This document shows positions 1 to 6,364 of a stretch of DNA of 33,091 nucleotides, in pieces (the first letter of the stretch is position 1; the number at the start of each line of letters is the position of its first letter). The notes below the pieces were generated by a model that was not told the DNA's origin, did no database searches, and saw only the letters and a program-made list of their open reading frames with translations. Position numbers and translations under genes: made by a program. The stretch lies in the NCBI RefSeq assembly GCF_024448165.1, contig NZ_JAMOLN010000116.1, forward strand, positions 1 to 33,091, given 5' to 3'. The DNA is from Streptomyces longispororuber (GTDB taxonomy: Bacteria > Actinomycetota > Actinomycetes > Streptomycetales > Streptomycetaceae).

Positions 1-814
1 GCGGCAGGCAGGCCACCGTCACCCCGGCCGCCGCGAGCCCGTCCGCGGCCCGCCGCGCCGCCTGCGCGGGCAGTCGCGCCAGACCGCCCAACGGGCCCAC
101 CACGACGCCGCTGCGCAGCCCGCCGGCGGCCGCCGCGAGCCGTCCGAGCCGGGCCGGGTCGGCGCCGTCCGTGTGCAGGTCGACCGGGCAGCCGTGCTCG
201 GCGGCGACCTCCAGCACCGCCTCCACGTAGCCCGTCGGGTCGGGATCCAGGTCCGGACAGCCGCCTACTACGGAGGCGCCCATCTTCACGGCGTCCCGCA
301 GCATCGCGAGCCCGTCCGCCCCCGCGAGCCCGGTCAGCAGCCGCGGCATCGCCACCGCCCGCAGATCCGCGAGCCCCACCAGGGAACGCCGGGCCTGCAG
401 CACGGCCTCCATCCAGCCGAGCCCCTCCATGTCGCCGATCCGCACGTGGGAGCGCACCGCGGTGGCCCCGTGCCCGAGCTGCAGGAGGGTGGCCTCGGTG
501 GCCCGGCGCTGCACGTCGTCCGCGTCGTACGGGACCGGCCCGTCGCCGTCCGCCGTCAGTGCCGTGTCGCCGTGCGCGTGCGGCTCCGCGGGGGCGGGCA
601 GCAGGAGGTAGCCGGAGAGGTCCACGCGCGGCCCGTGCGCCGTGAGGCTGCCGGCGGTGCCGACGGCCTCGATGCGCCCGCCGCCGAGCCGCACGTCCAC
701 GGCCCTGCCGTCGGTGAGCCGGGCGCCGCTCAGCAGCAGTCCCGAGCCGTCCGGCACGGAGTCGTCGCCGGGTGAGCCGGGGGACGGGGGCTGCGGCGGC
801 GGGCTGTCGGGCAT
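1..814 (-). CDS. Amidohydrolase, cytosine-deaminase-like (partial, runs off left edge)
   Basis: The minus strand is open from an ATG at 814 to the window edge, giving about 271 residues without the C-terminus. A CTGGAG-type ribosome site lies just upstream of the ATG. The N-terminus is Pro/Ser-rich, followed by a small beta domain and then a TIM-barrel start. The barrel shows a PAEPHAHGD motif near residues 75-83, whose two His (about 79 and 81) fit the first metal site of amidohydrolases. A later VDLHTDG stretch fits the next metal His. In the cytosine deaminase/N-isopropylammelide group the corresponding motif is usually HCDE, so the substrate is uncertain. A cytosolic metal-dependent hydrolase of a cyclic amide or amine is the safest call. 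Family membership is fairly sure; activity is inferred. Confidence 0.75.
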   Translation of the reverse strand, partial: MPDSPPPQPPSPGSPGDDSVPDGSGLLLSGARLTDGRAVDVRLGGGRIEAVGTAGSLTAHGPRVDLSGYLLLPAPAEPHAHGDTALTADGDGPVPYDADDVQRRATEATLLQLGHGATAVRSHVRIGDMEGLGWMEAVLQARRSLVGLADLRAVAMPRLLTGLAGADGLAMLRDAVKMGASVVGGCPDLDPDPTGYVEAVLEVAAEHGCPVDLHTDGADPARLGRLAAAAGGLRSGVVVGPLGGLARLPAQAARRAADGLAAAGVTVACLP

Positions 815-1000
815 CGCGCTCCAGAGGGCTCGTCAGGGCTGGTGGCGGACTCAAGATCACGCAGAGTGGGACGAGCCTAGGACGGTGGCCGGGCCGCTTC
901 GGGGAAGGCCGCAAAAGTCGTACTGATGAGGTCCGAGTGGCGCAAGTGCCGGTCGGGGAAAGGCGCCAGGGTTCCCTCGGGCAGTGGCGGCGAAACGGAT

Positions 1001-1030
1001 TTGGGCGATCGGCGCGCGACCGTGTAATGT
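1001..1030 (+). promoter_or_regulatory. Putative promoter of the tRNA-Thr/tRNA-Met/rpmG unit
   Basis: TTGGGC at 1001-1006 and TAATGT at 1025-1030 are separated by 18 bases and end 11 bases before the tRNA-Thr. TAATGT fits the streptomycete -10 pattern TANNNT. The rest of 815-1000 shows nothing recognisable. Confidence 0.5.
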
Positions 1031-1041
1031 CTTCATCGCTC

Positions 1042-1114
1042 GCCCCAATAGCTCAGTCGGTAGAGCGTCTCCATGGTAAGGAGAAGGTCTGCGGTTCGAT
1101 TCCGCATTGGGGCT
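1042..1114 (+). tRNA. tRNA-Thr (anticodon GGT)
   Basis: A complete 73-base cloverleaf can be drawn. The acceptor stem is GCCCCAA/TTGGGGC, the D-stem GCTC/GAGC, the anticodon stem TCTCC/GGAGA around loop ATGGTAA, and the T-stem TGCGG/CCGCA with loop TTCGATT. The anticodon GGT reads ACC/ACU threonine codons. CCA is not encoded. Confidence 0.95.
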
Positions 1115-1160
1115 CTGGTGTGAAGGTCCCTCACCTCCGGGTGAGGTCCCCTCGCATCAC

Positions 1161-1233
1161 AGCGGTGTAGCTCAGTCGGTAGAGCAAGCGGCTCATAATC
1201 GCTGTGTCACCGGTTCAAGTCCGGTCACCGCTA
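1161..1233 (+). tRNA. tRNA-Met (anticodon CAT, elongator type)
   Basis: A 73-base cloverleaf has acceptor AGCGGTG/CACCGCT, D-stem GCTC/GAGC, anticodon stem AGCGG/TCGCT around CTCATAA, and T-stem ACCGG/CCGGT. The first acceptor pair is A-T and the anticodon stem lacks the three G-C pairs of initiator tRNA, so this is elongator Met. A lysidine-modified tRNA-Ile2 also has CAT but usually starts with G, so it is less likely. It lies 46 bases after tRNA-Thr, presumably in one transcript. Confidence 0.9.
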
Positions 1234-1238
1234 CTGAC

Positions 1239-1281
1239 AGTAGCCGATTTCGGGGTCGGTCCTTCGATCGGCTACTCTTTT
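1239..1281 (+). terminator. Hairpin with T-rich tail after the tRNA pair
   Basis: AGTAGCCGAT at 1239-1248 pairs with ATCGGCTACT at 1267-1276 and is followed by CTTTTAT. It lies between tRNA-Met and rpmG. It may end part of the tRNA transcript or mark the processing boundary before rpmG. Confidence 0.6.
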
Positions 1282-1323
1282 ATGCGTTAATCCATCCCGT
1301 CCCGTCCGTCAAGGAGCACTCAC

Positions 1324-1488
1324 GTGGCTGCCACCGACGTCCGCCCGAAGATCACGCTGGCCTGCGTGGAGTGCAAGGAGCGGAACTACATCACCAAGAA
1401 GAACCGGCGTAACGACCCGGACCGTCTTGAGATGAAGAAGCACTGCCCGCGTTGCAACGCGCACACCGCGCACCGCGAAACGCGTTAA
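1324..1488 (+). CDS. rpmG: 50S ribosomal protein L33 (zinc-binding type)
   Basis: The 54-residue protein of the large ribosomal subunit starts at GTG 1324. AAGGAG at 1311-1316 sits seven bases before the start. Two Cys pairs, Cys14-x-x-Cys17 and Cys41-x-x-Cys44, form the zinc ribbon of the C+ form. Streptomycetes often also carry a cysteine-free paralogue used under zinc starvation, which is not in this window. The gene follows two tRNAs and precedes the two MaoC-like genes, the same order as rpmG-hadA-hadB beside secE in mycobacteria. Confidence 0.97.
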   Translation: MAATDVRPKITLACVECKERNYITKKNRRNDPDRLEMKKHCPRCNAHTAHRETR

Positions 1489-1500
1489 TTAAGGCTCGCA

Positions 1501-1536
1501 CATGAGGCCGTCCCCAATCTTGGGGGCGGCCTCATG
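1501..1536 (+). terminator. Terminator-like hairpin after rpmG
   Basis: A 15-base arm at 1501-1515 pairs with 1522-1536 around a short AT-containing loop, with one wobble pair. No long T-run follows; only scattered Ts are seen. Confidence 0.7.
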
Positions 1537-1600
1537 TCGTTGTCCGTTGCTTTGATCCCTCGCATTCCCTCTCGTCACTCACCCAGGAGGTGCCGAGTCC

Positions 1601-2053
1601 ATGGCGCTCGACCAGTCCTTCGTGGGGCGGACCTACCCGCCCACCGCCCCGTACGAGGTCGGCCGGGAGAAGATCCGCGAGTTCGCGGAGGCGGTCGGGG
1701 ACGCGAACCCCGCCTACGTCGACCCGGCGGCCGCACGTGAGCTCGGCCACCCCGATGTGATCGCCCCGCCCACTTTTGTGTTCGCGATCACGTTCAAGGC
1801 GGCCGGCGAGGTCGTCCACGACCCGGAGCTGGGTCTCGACTACAGCCGCGTCGTGCACGGCGACCAGAAGTTCGCCTACACGCGCCCGGTGCGCTCCGGT
1901 GACCGGCTCAGCGTCACCTCCACCATCGAGGGCATCAAGTCCCTCGCGGGCAACGACATCATCGACGTCCGCGGCGAGGTGCACGACGAGGCGGGCGAGC
2001 ACGTCGTGACCGCCTGGACCAAGCTCGTCTCGCGCGCCGCTGAGGAGGCCTGA
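1601..2053 (+). CDS. MaoC-like dehydratase N-terminal (HadA/HadC-like) protein
   Basis: The 150-residue single hotdog-fold protein starts at ATG 1601, preceded by AGGAGG at 1585-1590. It has the layout of mycobacterial HadA: a start of the MALxxxxVG type, then a YEVGREKIREFAEAVGD-like stretch near residues 19-35, then APPTFVFAITF and a VVHGDQKFAYTRPVRSGD segment. In mycobacteria HadA is the non-catalytic subunit of the (3R)-hydroxyacyl-ACP dehydratase of FAS-II. The next gene, five bases downstream, encodes the HadB-like partner, so a HadAB-type heterodimer is likely. Substrate here is unknown because streptomycetes are not known to make mycolic acids. Confidence 0.85.
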   Translation: MALDQSFVGRTYPPTAPYEVGREKIREFAEAVGDANPAYVDPAAARELGHPDVIAPPTFVFAITFKAAGEVVHDPELGLDYSRVVHGDQKFAYTRPVRSGDRLSVTSTIEGIKSLAGNDIIDVRGEVHDEAGEHVVTAWTKLVSRAAEEA

Positions 2054-2058
2054 TCGTC

Positions 2059-2487
2059 ATGGCGACGACCATCAAGTACGCCGACGTCGAGATCGGCACC
2101 GAGCTGCCGGCGCAGAACTTCCCCGTGACGCGCGCCACGCTCGTCCAGTACGCGGGCGCCTCCGGCGACTTCAACCCGATCCACTGGAACGAGAAGTTCG
2201 CGGTCGAGGTCGGTCTGCCGGACGTGATCGCGCACGGCATGTTCACCATGGCCGAGGCGATCCGCGTCGTCACCGACTGGGCCGGCGACCCGGCCGCGGT
2301 CGTGGAGTACGGCGTGCGGTTCACCAAGCCGGTCGTCGTGCCGAACGACGACAAGGGCGCCGAGATCGAGGTCAGCGCCAAGGTCGCGGCCAAGCTCGAC
2401 GACAACCGCGTACGGGTCGACCTGACCGCCATGAGCGCGGGCCAGAAGGTGCTCGGGATGTCGCGAGCGGTCGTCCAGCTGGTCTGA
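2059..2487 (+). CDS. MaoC family dehydratase (HadB-like catalytic subunit)
   Basis: The 142-residue hotdog protein has the (R)-specific hydratase motif SGDFNPIHW at about residues 35-43, where Asp37 and His42 match the catalytic Asp/His pair. IAHGM follows at about 57-61. The later segment with GDPAAVVEYGVRFT and VPNDDKGAE strongly resembles mycobacterial HadB. It probably hydrates or dehydrates (3R)-hydroxyacyl thioesters bound to CoA or ACP. The ATG at 2059 follows the stop of the HadA-like gene by five bases, and its GAGGAGG ribosome site lies inside that gene's end, indicating translational coupling. A terminator hairpin closes this two-gene unit. Confidence 0.87.
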   Translation: MATTIKYADVEIGTELPAQNFPVTRATLVQYAGASGDFNPIHWNEKFAVEVGLPDVIAHGMFTMAEAIRVVTDWAGDPAAVVEYGVRFTKPVVVPNDDKGAEIEVSAKVAAKLDDNRVRVDLTAMSAGQKVLGMSRAVVQLV

Positions 2488-2506
2488 TCGCCGCCTGTAG
2501 CTGTGT

Positions 2507-2549
2507 GTAAGGGGTGCCCGCCATGGTGGGCACCCCTTACGCGTTTCCT
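2507..2549 (+). terminator. Rho-independent terminator after the MaoC pair
   Basis: GTAAGGGGTGCCC at 2507-2519 pairs perfectly with GGGCACCCCTTAC at 2528-2540, with an 8-base loop. GCGTTTCCT follows. Confidence 0.85.
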
Positions 2550-2564
2550 TCGGCCGCGAGGGGG

Positions 2565-2594
2565 TTGACGTAGATAGTGATTGGCCACTAACTT
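2565..2594 (+). promoter_or_regulatory. Promoter and operator of the first TetR gene
   Basis: TTGACG at 2565-2570 and TAACTT at 2589-2594 are 18 bases apart. Transcription would start at about the A of the ATG at 2601, giving a leaderless mRNA. The spacer holds ATAGT-N8-ACTAA at 2574-2591, an imperfect palindrome also found before the exporter gene, consistent with autorepression. Confidence 0.65.
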
Positions 2595-2600
2595 TGTCGC

Positions 2601-3149
2601 ATGGTCAGGATGAGTGCGGAGGAGCGACGCGAGAGCGTCATCCGTGCGGCGATGATCGAATTCGCCCGCGGTGGTTACAAGGGCACGTCCACCGAGGCGA
2701 TCGCCAAGCGCGTGGGTGTCTCGCAGCCGTACCTCTTCCGGCTCTTCCCCGGGAAGCAGGCCATCTTCCTGGAGGCGTCCCGGCGTTGCTGCGAGAGGAC
2801 CACCGAGGTCTTCCGCAAGGCGTCGGAGGGGCTCCAGGGCGAAGAGGTCCTGCACGCGATGGGGGCGGCGTACCAGTCGCTCATCGCCGACGACCCGGAC
2901 GTGCTGCTGATGCAGATGCAGATGTACGTCGCCGTGGCCTCCGCGGAGGCGGCCGGTGACCGGGAGTTCGGGGAGACGCTGCGGGCCGGCTGGATGGAGA
3001 TGTACGACGCGGTCCTGCTGGCGCTGGGCGAGGGTGAGACGACGCAGTTCCTGGCGTTCGGCATGTTGGTCAACGTCCTGGTGTCGATGGGCTTCCGGCC
3101 CGATCACCGGGTGTGGACGGGCTTCTACGAGTCGGTTCAGCCCAAGTAG
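2601..3149 (+). CDS. TetR/AcrR family repressor of the adjacent MFS exporter
   Basis: The 182-residue protein has an N-terminal helix-turn-helix at about residues 10-52, with the pattern GGYKGTSTEAIAKRVGVSQP then YLFRLFPGKQAIF. A helical ligand-binding domain follows and has the pattern of TetR_C-type multidrug regulators. The start ATG 2601 is preferred because the -10 box places transcription initiation there; ATG 2610 is an alternative, and neither has a clear ribosome site. The gene precedes a 14-helix drug exporter by 90 bases. Both promoters carry the same palindrome, so the protein most likely represses itself and the pump until a ligand binds. The ligand is unknown. Confidence 0.88.
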   Translation: MVRMSAEERRESVIRAAMIEFARGGYKGTSTEAIAKRVGVSQPYLFRLFPGKQAIFLEASRRCCERTTEVFRKASEGLQGEEVLHAMGAAYQSLIADDPDVLLMQMQMYVAVASAEAAGDREFGETLRAGWMEMYDAVLLALGEGETTQFLAFGMLVNVLVSMGFRPDHRVWTGFYESVQPK

Positions 3150-3197
3150 CCGACGGTGTGGGCGTCATGAGGGTGCGGTTCTCTGTGCCCGTGAAAG

Positions 3198-3218
3198 TTA
3201 GTCATCAATAACTAATCT
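3198..3218 (+). promoter_or_regulatory. Operator and -10 region of the MFS exporter
   Basis: TTAGT-N8-ACTAA at 3198-3215 has the same half-sites and spacing as the site in the tetR promoter. TAATCT at 3213-3218 is a plausible -10 overlapping the right half-site, so repressor binding would block polymerase. No good -35 was found. Confidence 0.6.
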
Positions 3219-3239
3219 TTCGGATCTCAGGGGGAAACA

Positions 3240-4685
3240 ATGTCGGAGCGAACAGCGACAGACAGGCGCGGGGGAGCGGTCTGGGCCCTCCTCATCACCA
3301 GCGTCGCCGGATTCATGGCGGCGCTCGACAACCTCGTCGTCACCACCGCCCTGCCGTCCATCCGCGCGGACTTCGGCGGCGCGCTGGACGACCTGGAGTG
3401 GACGGTCAGCGCGTACACGCTCACCTTCGCCGTGCTGCTGATGTTCGGCGCCGCGCTCGGTGACCGGTTCGGGCGCCGCCGGCTCTTCCTCGTCGGGCTG
3501 ACGGTCTTCACCGGGGCCTCCGCCGCCGCGGCCATGGCGCCCGGCATCGACTCGCTGATCGCGGCCCGCGCGGTGCAGGGTGTCGGCGCCGCGATCATGA
3601 TGCCGCTCACGCTGACCCTGCTCACCGCGGCCGTCCCGGTCGCCAAGCGCGGGATGGCGTACGGGATCTGGGGCGCGGTCAACGGACTCGCGGTCGCCTC
3701 CGGGCCGCTCATCGGCGGCAGCCTCACCGAGCACATCTCCTGGCACTGGATCTTCTGGCTGAACGTCCCGCTGGGCCTCGCCCTGCTGCCCCTGGCCCGG
3801 CTCCGGCTGAAGGAGTCGTACGGGTCCGGCGCCCGGCTCGACATCGTGGGCACCCTGCTCGCCAGCGGCGGCCTCTTCGGCATCGTCTACGGGCTGGTGC
3901 GCGCGCCGATCGTCGGCTGGAGCGACACGCTCGTCCTGACCGGGCTGTTCGCCGGCGTGGCCCTGCTCTGCGGGTTCGTCCGCCACGGCAGCCGGCACCA
4001 GAACCCCATGCTCCCCATGCGGCTCTTCCGGTCCCGCGCCTTCGCCGGCATCAACGCCGCGAGCCTGCTGATGTTCCTCGGGATGTTCGGCTCGATCTTC
4101 CTGCTCGCCCAGTTCATGCAGGGCGTGCTCGGCTACTCGCCGACCGAGGCGGGCCTGCGGATGCTGCCCTGGACCGGCATGCCGATGCTCGTCGCGCCGA
4201 TCGCCGGATACCTGTCGGACCGGATCGGCGGCCGCCCGGTCGTCGCCGCCGGACTCTTCCTCCAGGCCGTCGGACTCGGCTGGTTCGCCGCCGTGGTCGC
4301 CGCCGACGTGTCGTACGCCGCCCAGCTGCCCGCCCTCATCGTCAGCGGCATCGGGATGTCCCTCTACTTCGCCCCGGCCTCCAACCTGGTCATGTCCAGC
4401 GTCCGGCCGGACGAGCAGGGCATCGCCTCCGGGGCCAACAACGCACTGCGCGAGGTCGGCGGCGCCCTCGGCATCGCGGTCATGGCGTCGATCTTCTCGG
4501 CGCAGGGCGGCTACGGCTCCGCGCAGCAGTTCGTCAACGGCATCGAGCCCGCCCTGTGGGTCGGCGCCGCCGTGGTGGCCGTGGCGGGTATCGCGGCCCT
4601 GTTCATCCCACGGGCCCGGAGCGCCGCAGCCACTACGGGCGTAGTGCGGGATGCCGAGCCCGCCCCGGTTCTGGAGAACGCCTGA
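3240..4685 (+). CDS. MFS transporter, DHA2 (EmrB/QacA) drug:proton antiporter
   Basis: The 481-residue membrane protein has the hallmarks of the 14-helix DHA2 family. LDNLVVTTALPSI in helix 1 (about residues 29-41) is motif D1, and GDRFGRRR (about 74-81) in the first cytoplasmic loop is motif A. GLAVASGPLIGG (about 149-160) is the antiporter motif C, followed by the usual SWHWIFWLNVPLG. It should export hydrophobic or cationic compounds in exchange for protons. The ATG at 3240 follows a G-rich ribosome site. Regulation by the upstream TetR is indicated by the shared operator. Its 3' end forms the first unit of a 45-base-period duplication that continues into the intergenic region. Confidence 0.92.
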   Translation: MSERTATDRRGGAVWALLITSVAGFMAALDNLVVTTALPSIRADFGGALDDLEWTVSAYTLTFAVLLMFGAALGDRFGRRRLFLVGLTVFTGASAAAAMAPGIDSLIAARAVQGVGAAIMMPLTLTLLTAAVPVAKRGMAYGIWGAVNGLAVASGPLIGGSLTEHISWHWIFWLNVPLGLALLPLARLRLKESYGSGARLDIVGTLLASGGLFGIVYGLVRAPIVGWSDTLVLTGLFAGVALLCGFVRHGSRHQNPMLPMRLFRSRAFAGINAASLLMFLGMFGSIFLLAQFMQGVLGYSPTEAGLRMLPWTGMPMLVAPIAGYLSDRIGGRPVVAAGLFLQAVGLGWFAAVVAADVSYAAQLPALIVSGIGMSLYFAPASNLVMSSVRPDEQGIASGANNALREVGGALGIAVMASIFSAQGGYGSAQQFVNGIEPALWVGAAVVAVAGIAALFIPRARSAAATTGVVRDAEPAPVLENA

Positions 4686-4754
4686 CCACAGAGCACCTGG
4701 CCACTGGACGACCGGCCGCGGAACGCCTGGCCACAGGGCGCCCGGCCACTGGAC
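4676..4754 (+). repeat. Imperfect tandem duplication at the MFS 3' end
   Basis: A 34-base unit at 4676-4709 recurs at 4721-4754 with four differences by eye. Both begin GAACGCCTG and end GGCCACTGGAC. The period is 45 bases (15 codons), and the first unit spans the MFS stop codon at 4683-4685. Confidence 0.75.
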
Positions 4755-4774
4755 ACCGACCTGGGAGACACGTC

Positions 4775-5155
4775 ATGCCGACCCTGCCCTGGACCGTTCC
4801 GAACACCCCGCCCACGCGCGCGGAGGCCACGGTCTTCGCCTCCCGCTTCGAGACCCGCACCCTGTGGGGCGCCCTGAAGTTCTTCCTCCGCACGCCCACG
4901 ATCTGGCGCCAGGTGGGCCGCGCCCCCGGCGCCTACGGGGCGACCCTGAAGGCGCAGCCTCTCCAGCGCACCTTCTGGACGCTGTCCGTCTGGGAGTCGC
5001 CCAAGGCGCTCAAGGCCTTCGCTGCCTCCGCGCCGCACGGGCCGATCGCCGCCGGGCTGCGCGGGCAGATGAAGGACGCGAAGTTCGTCACATGGCAGAC
5101 CACCACCGACGAACTGCCGATCGACTGGAAGGACGCCCTGCGGCGCTTCCCGTGA
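4775..5155 (+). CDS. Small DUF3291/monooxygenase-like protein
   Basis: The 126-residue protein starts at ATG 4775, with a GGGAG ribosome site about seven bases upstream. It has no signal peptide or membrane helix. The middle holds a Trp/Phe-rich segment (FFLRTPTIWRQV, residues about 36-47) and then FWTLSVWESPKALKAFAASAPH, typical of dimeric alpha-beta barrel proteins in the DUF3291 and CrtA-like monooxygenase groups. The frame is open upstream through the repeat, but the initiation signals favour this ATG. It sits 89 bases after the exporter and may be cotranscribed with it. A perfect hairpin follows. Biochemical function is unknown. Confidence 0.75.
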   Translation: MPTLPWTVPNTPPTRAEATVFASRFETRTLWGALKFFLRTPTIWRQVGRAPGAYGATLKAQPLQRTFWTLSVWESPKALKAFAASAPHGPIAAGLRGQMKDAKFVTWQTTTDELPIDWKDALRRFP

Positions 5156-5160
5156 GACGC

Positions 5161-5205
5161 GGTACGAGAACGGCCCCGCCCGACCGGCGGGGCCGTTCTC
5201 GTACC
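5161..5205 (+). terminator. Perfect 20-bp hairpin terminator before murB
   Basis: The 20 bases at 5161-5180 are exactly complementary to 5186-5205, with loop CGACC. There is no T-tract. The right arm contains most of the putative murB -10 box. Confidence 0.85.
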
Positions 5206-5207
5206 CT
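5202..5207 (+). promoter_or_regulatory. Putative murB -10 box for a leaderless transcript
   Basis: TACCCT fits TANNNT and lies seven bases before GTG 5215, the spacing expected if transcription starts at the first base of the start codon. No Shine-Dalgarno and no good -35 are visible. Confidence 0.4.
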
Positions 5208-5214
5208 GGTGCGC

Positions 5215-6270
5215 GTGCAGGAACTCCATGAAGCCCCCCTCGCCCCCCTGACCACCTTCCGGCTCGGCGGGCCCGCCACCCGGCTGCTCACCGCGACGAC
5301 CGACGCCGAGGTGATCGACGCGGTGCGCGAGGCCGACGCCGCCGGCACGCCGCTGCTGATCATCGGCGGCGGCAGCAACCTCGTCATCGGTGACGAGGGC
5401 TTCGCGGGCACCGCCCTGCGCATCGCCACGAAGGGCTTCGAACTCGACGGCGCGAAGCTGGAGTTGGCGGCCGGCGAGGTGTGGACCGACGCCGTGGCGC
5501 GGACCGTCGAGGCGGGCCTCGCGGGCATCGAGTGCCTCGCCGGGATCCCGGGCTCGGCCGGCGCGACGCCGATCCAGAACGTCGGCGCGTACGGCCAGGA
5601 GGTCTCCGCCACGATCACCGAGGTGATCGCCTACGACCGCGAGGCGGGCGAGACCGTCACGATCCCGAACGCCGAGTGCGCCTTCTCGTACCGCCACAGC
5701 CGCTTCAAGGCCGAACCCGACCGCTACGTGGTGCTGCGGGTGCGGTTCGAGCTGGAGGACGCGGACGGCCTGAGCGCGCCCATCAAGTACCCGGAGACCG
5801 CCCGCACCCTCGGCGTGGAGGCCGGGGACCGCGTCCCGGCGGCCACCGCGCGCGAGACCGTCCTGAAGCTGCGCGCGGGCAAGGGCATGGTCCTCGACCC
5901 GGAGGACCACGACACCTGGTCGGCCGGCTCGTTCTTCACGAACCCGATCCTCACGGAGGCGGAGTTCGCCGCCTTCCACGCGCGCGTGGCCGAGCGCCTG
6001 GGCCCCGGCGCGAAGGCACCCGCCTTCCCCGCGGGCGACGGACTCACCAAGACCTCGGCGGCCTGGCTCATCGACAAGGCGGGCTTCACCAAGGGCTACG
6101 GCACGGGCCCCGCCCGCATCTCCACGAAGCACACCCTGGCCCTCACCAACCGCGGCGAGGCCACCACGGAGGACCTCCTGGCCCTCGCCCGCGAGGTCGT
6201 CGCAGGCGTGCGCGAGGCCTTCGGCGTGACGCTGGTCAACGAGCCGGTGACGGTCGGCGTCCGCCTCTGA
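5215..6270 (+). CDS. murB: UDP-N-acetylenolpyruvoylglucosamine reductase
   Basis: The 351-residue cytosolic flavoenzyme reduces UDP-GlcNAc-enolpyruvate to UDP-MurNAc with NADPH, the second committed step of peptidoglycan synthesis. FAD-binding motifs are IIGGGSNLVIGD (about residues 49-60) and IPGSAGATPIQNVGAYGQE (about 111-129). Catalytic candidates are Arg160 in SYRHSRFK, Ser239 in SAGSFFTNP and Glu343 in LVNEPVTVG, matching the Arg/Ser/Glu set of E. coli MurB. The GTG at 5215 gives the usual streptomycete N-terminus (VQELHEAPLAPLTTF). GTG 5209 is in frame but less likely. The start lies ten bases past a terminator hairpin with no ribosome site. Confidence 0.95.
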   Translation: MQELHEAPLAPLTTFRLGGPATRLLTATTDAEVIDAVREADAAGTPLLIIGGGSNLVIGDEGFAGTALRIATKGFELDGAKLELAAGEVWTDAVARTVEAGLAGIECLAGIPGSAGATPIQNVGAYGQEVSATITEVIAYDREAGETVTIPNAECAFSYRHSRFKAEPDRYVVLRVRFELEDADGLSAPIKYPETARTLGVEAGDRVPAATARETVLKLRAGKGMVLDPEDHDTWSAGSFFTNPILTEAEFAAFHARVAERLGPGAKAPAFPAGDGLTKTSAAWLIDKAGFTKGYGTGPARISTKHTLALTNRGEATTEDLLALAREVVAGVREAFGVTLVNEPVTVGVRL

Positions 6271-6287
6271 CCCGGGATCTTTTCCCG

Positions 6288-6317
6288 TTGACCTGGTAGA
6301 CACCCGCCCCCGATAGT
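6288..6317 (+). promoter_or_regulatory. Putative promoter of the TPR-like membrane protein
   Basis: TTGACC at 6288-6293 and GATAGT at 6312-6317 are 18 bases apart, about 48 bases before the start codon. Confidence 0.5.
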
Positions 6318-6364
6318 GACGGCGTCGAGCCGATCGACACGTACCTCAGGGGTGGGGACCACAG

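Noticed and set aside
173..775. Plus-strand frame at the left edge
   Set aside because: It is the shadow of the minus-strand amidohydrolase, whose metal-binding motifs are clear.
1161..1233. Initiator tRNA-Met or tRNA-Ile2
   Set aside because: The first acceptor pair is A-T and the anticodon stem lacks three G-C pairs, so it is not an initiator; tRNA-Ile2 usually begins with G.
4556..4774. N-terminal extension of the DUF3291-like protein through the repeat region
   Set aside because: It overlaps the exporter gene in another frame and encodes repeat sequence; ATG 4775 has a ribosome site.
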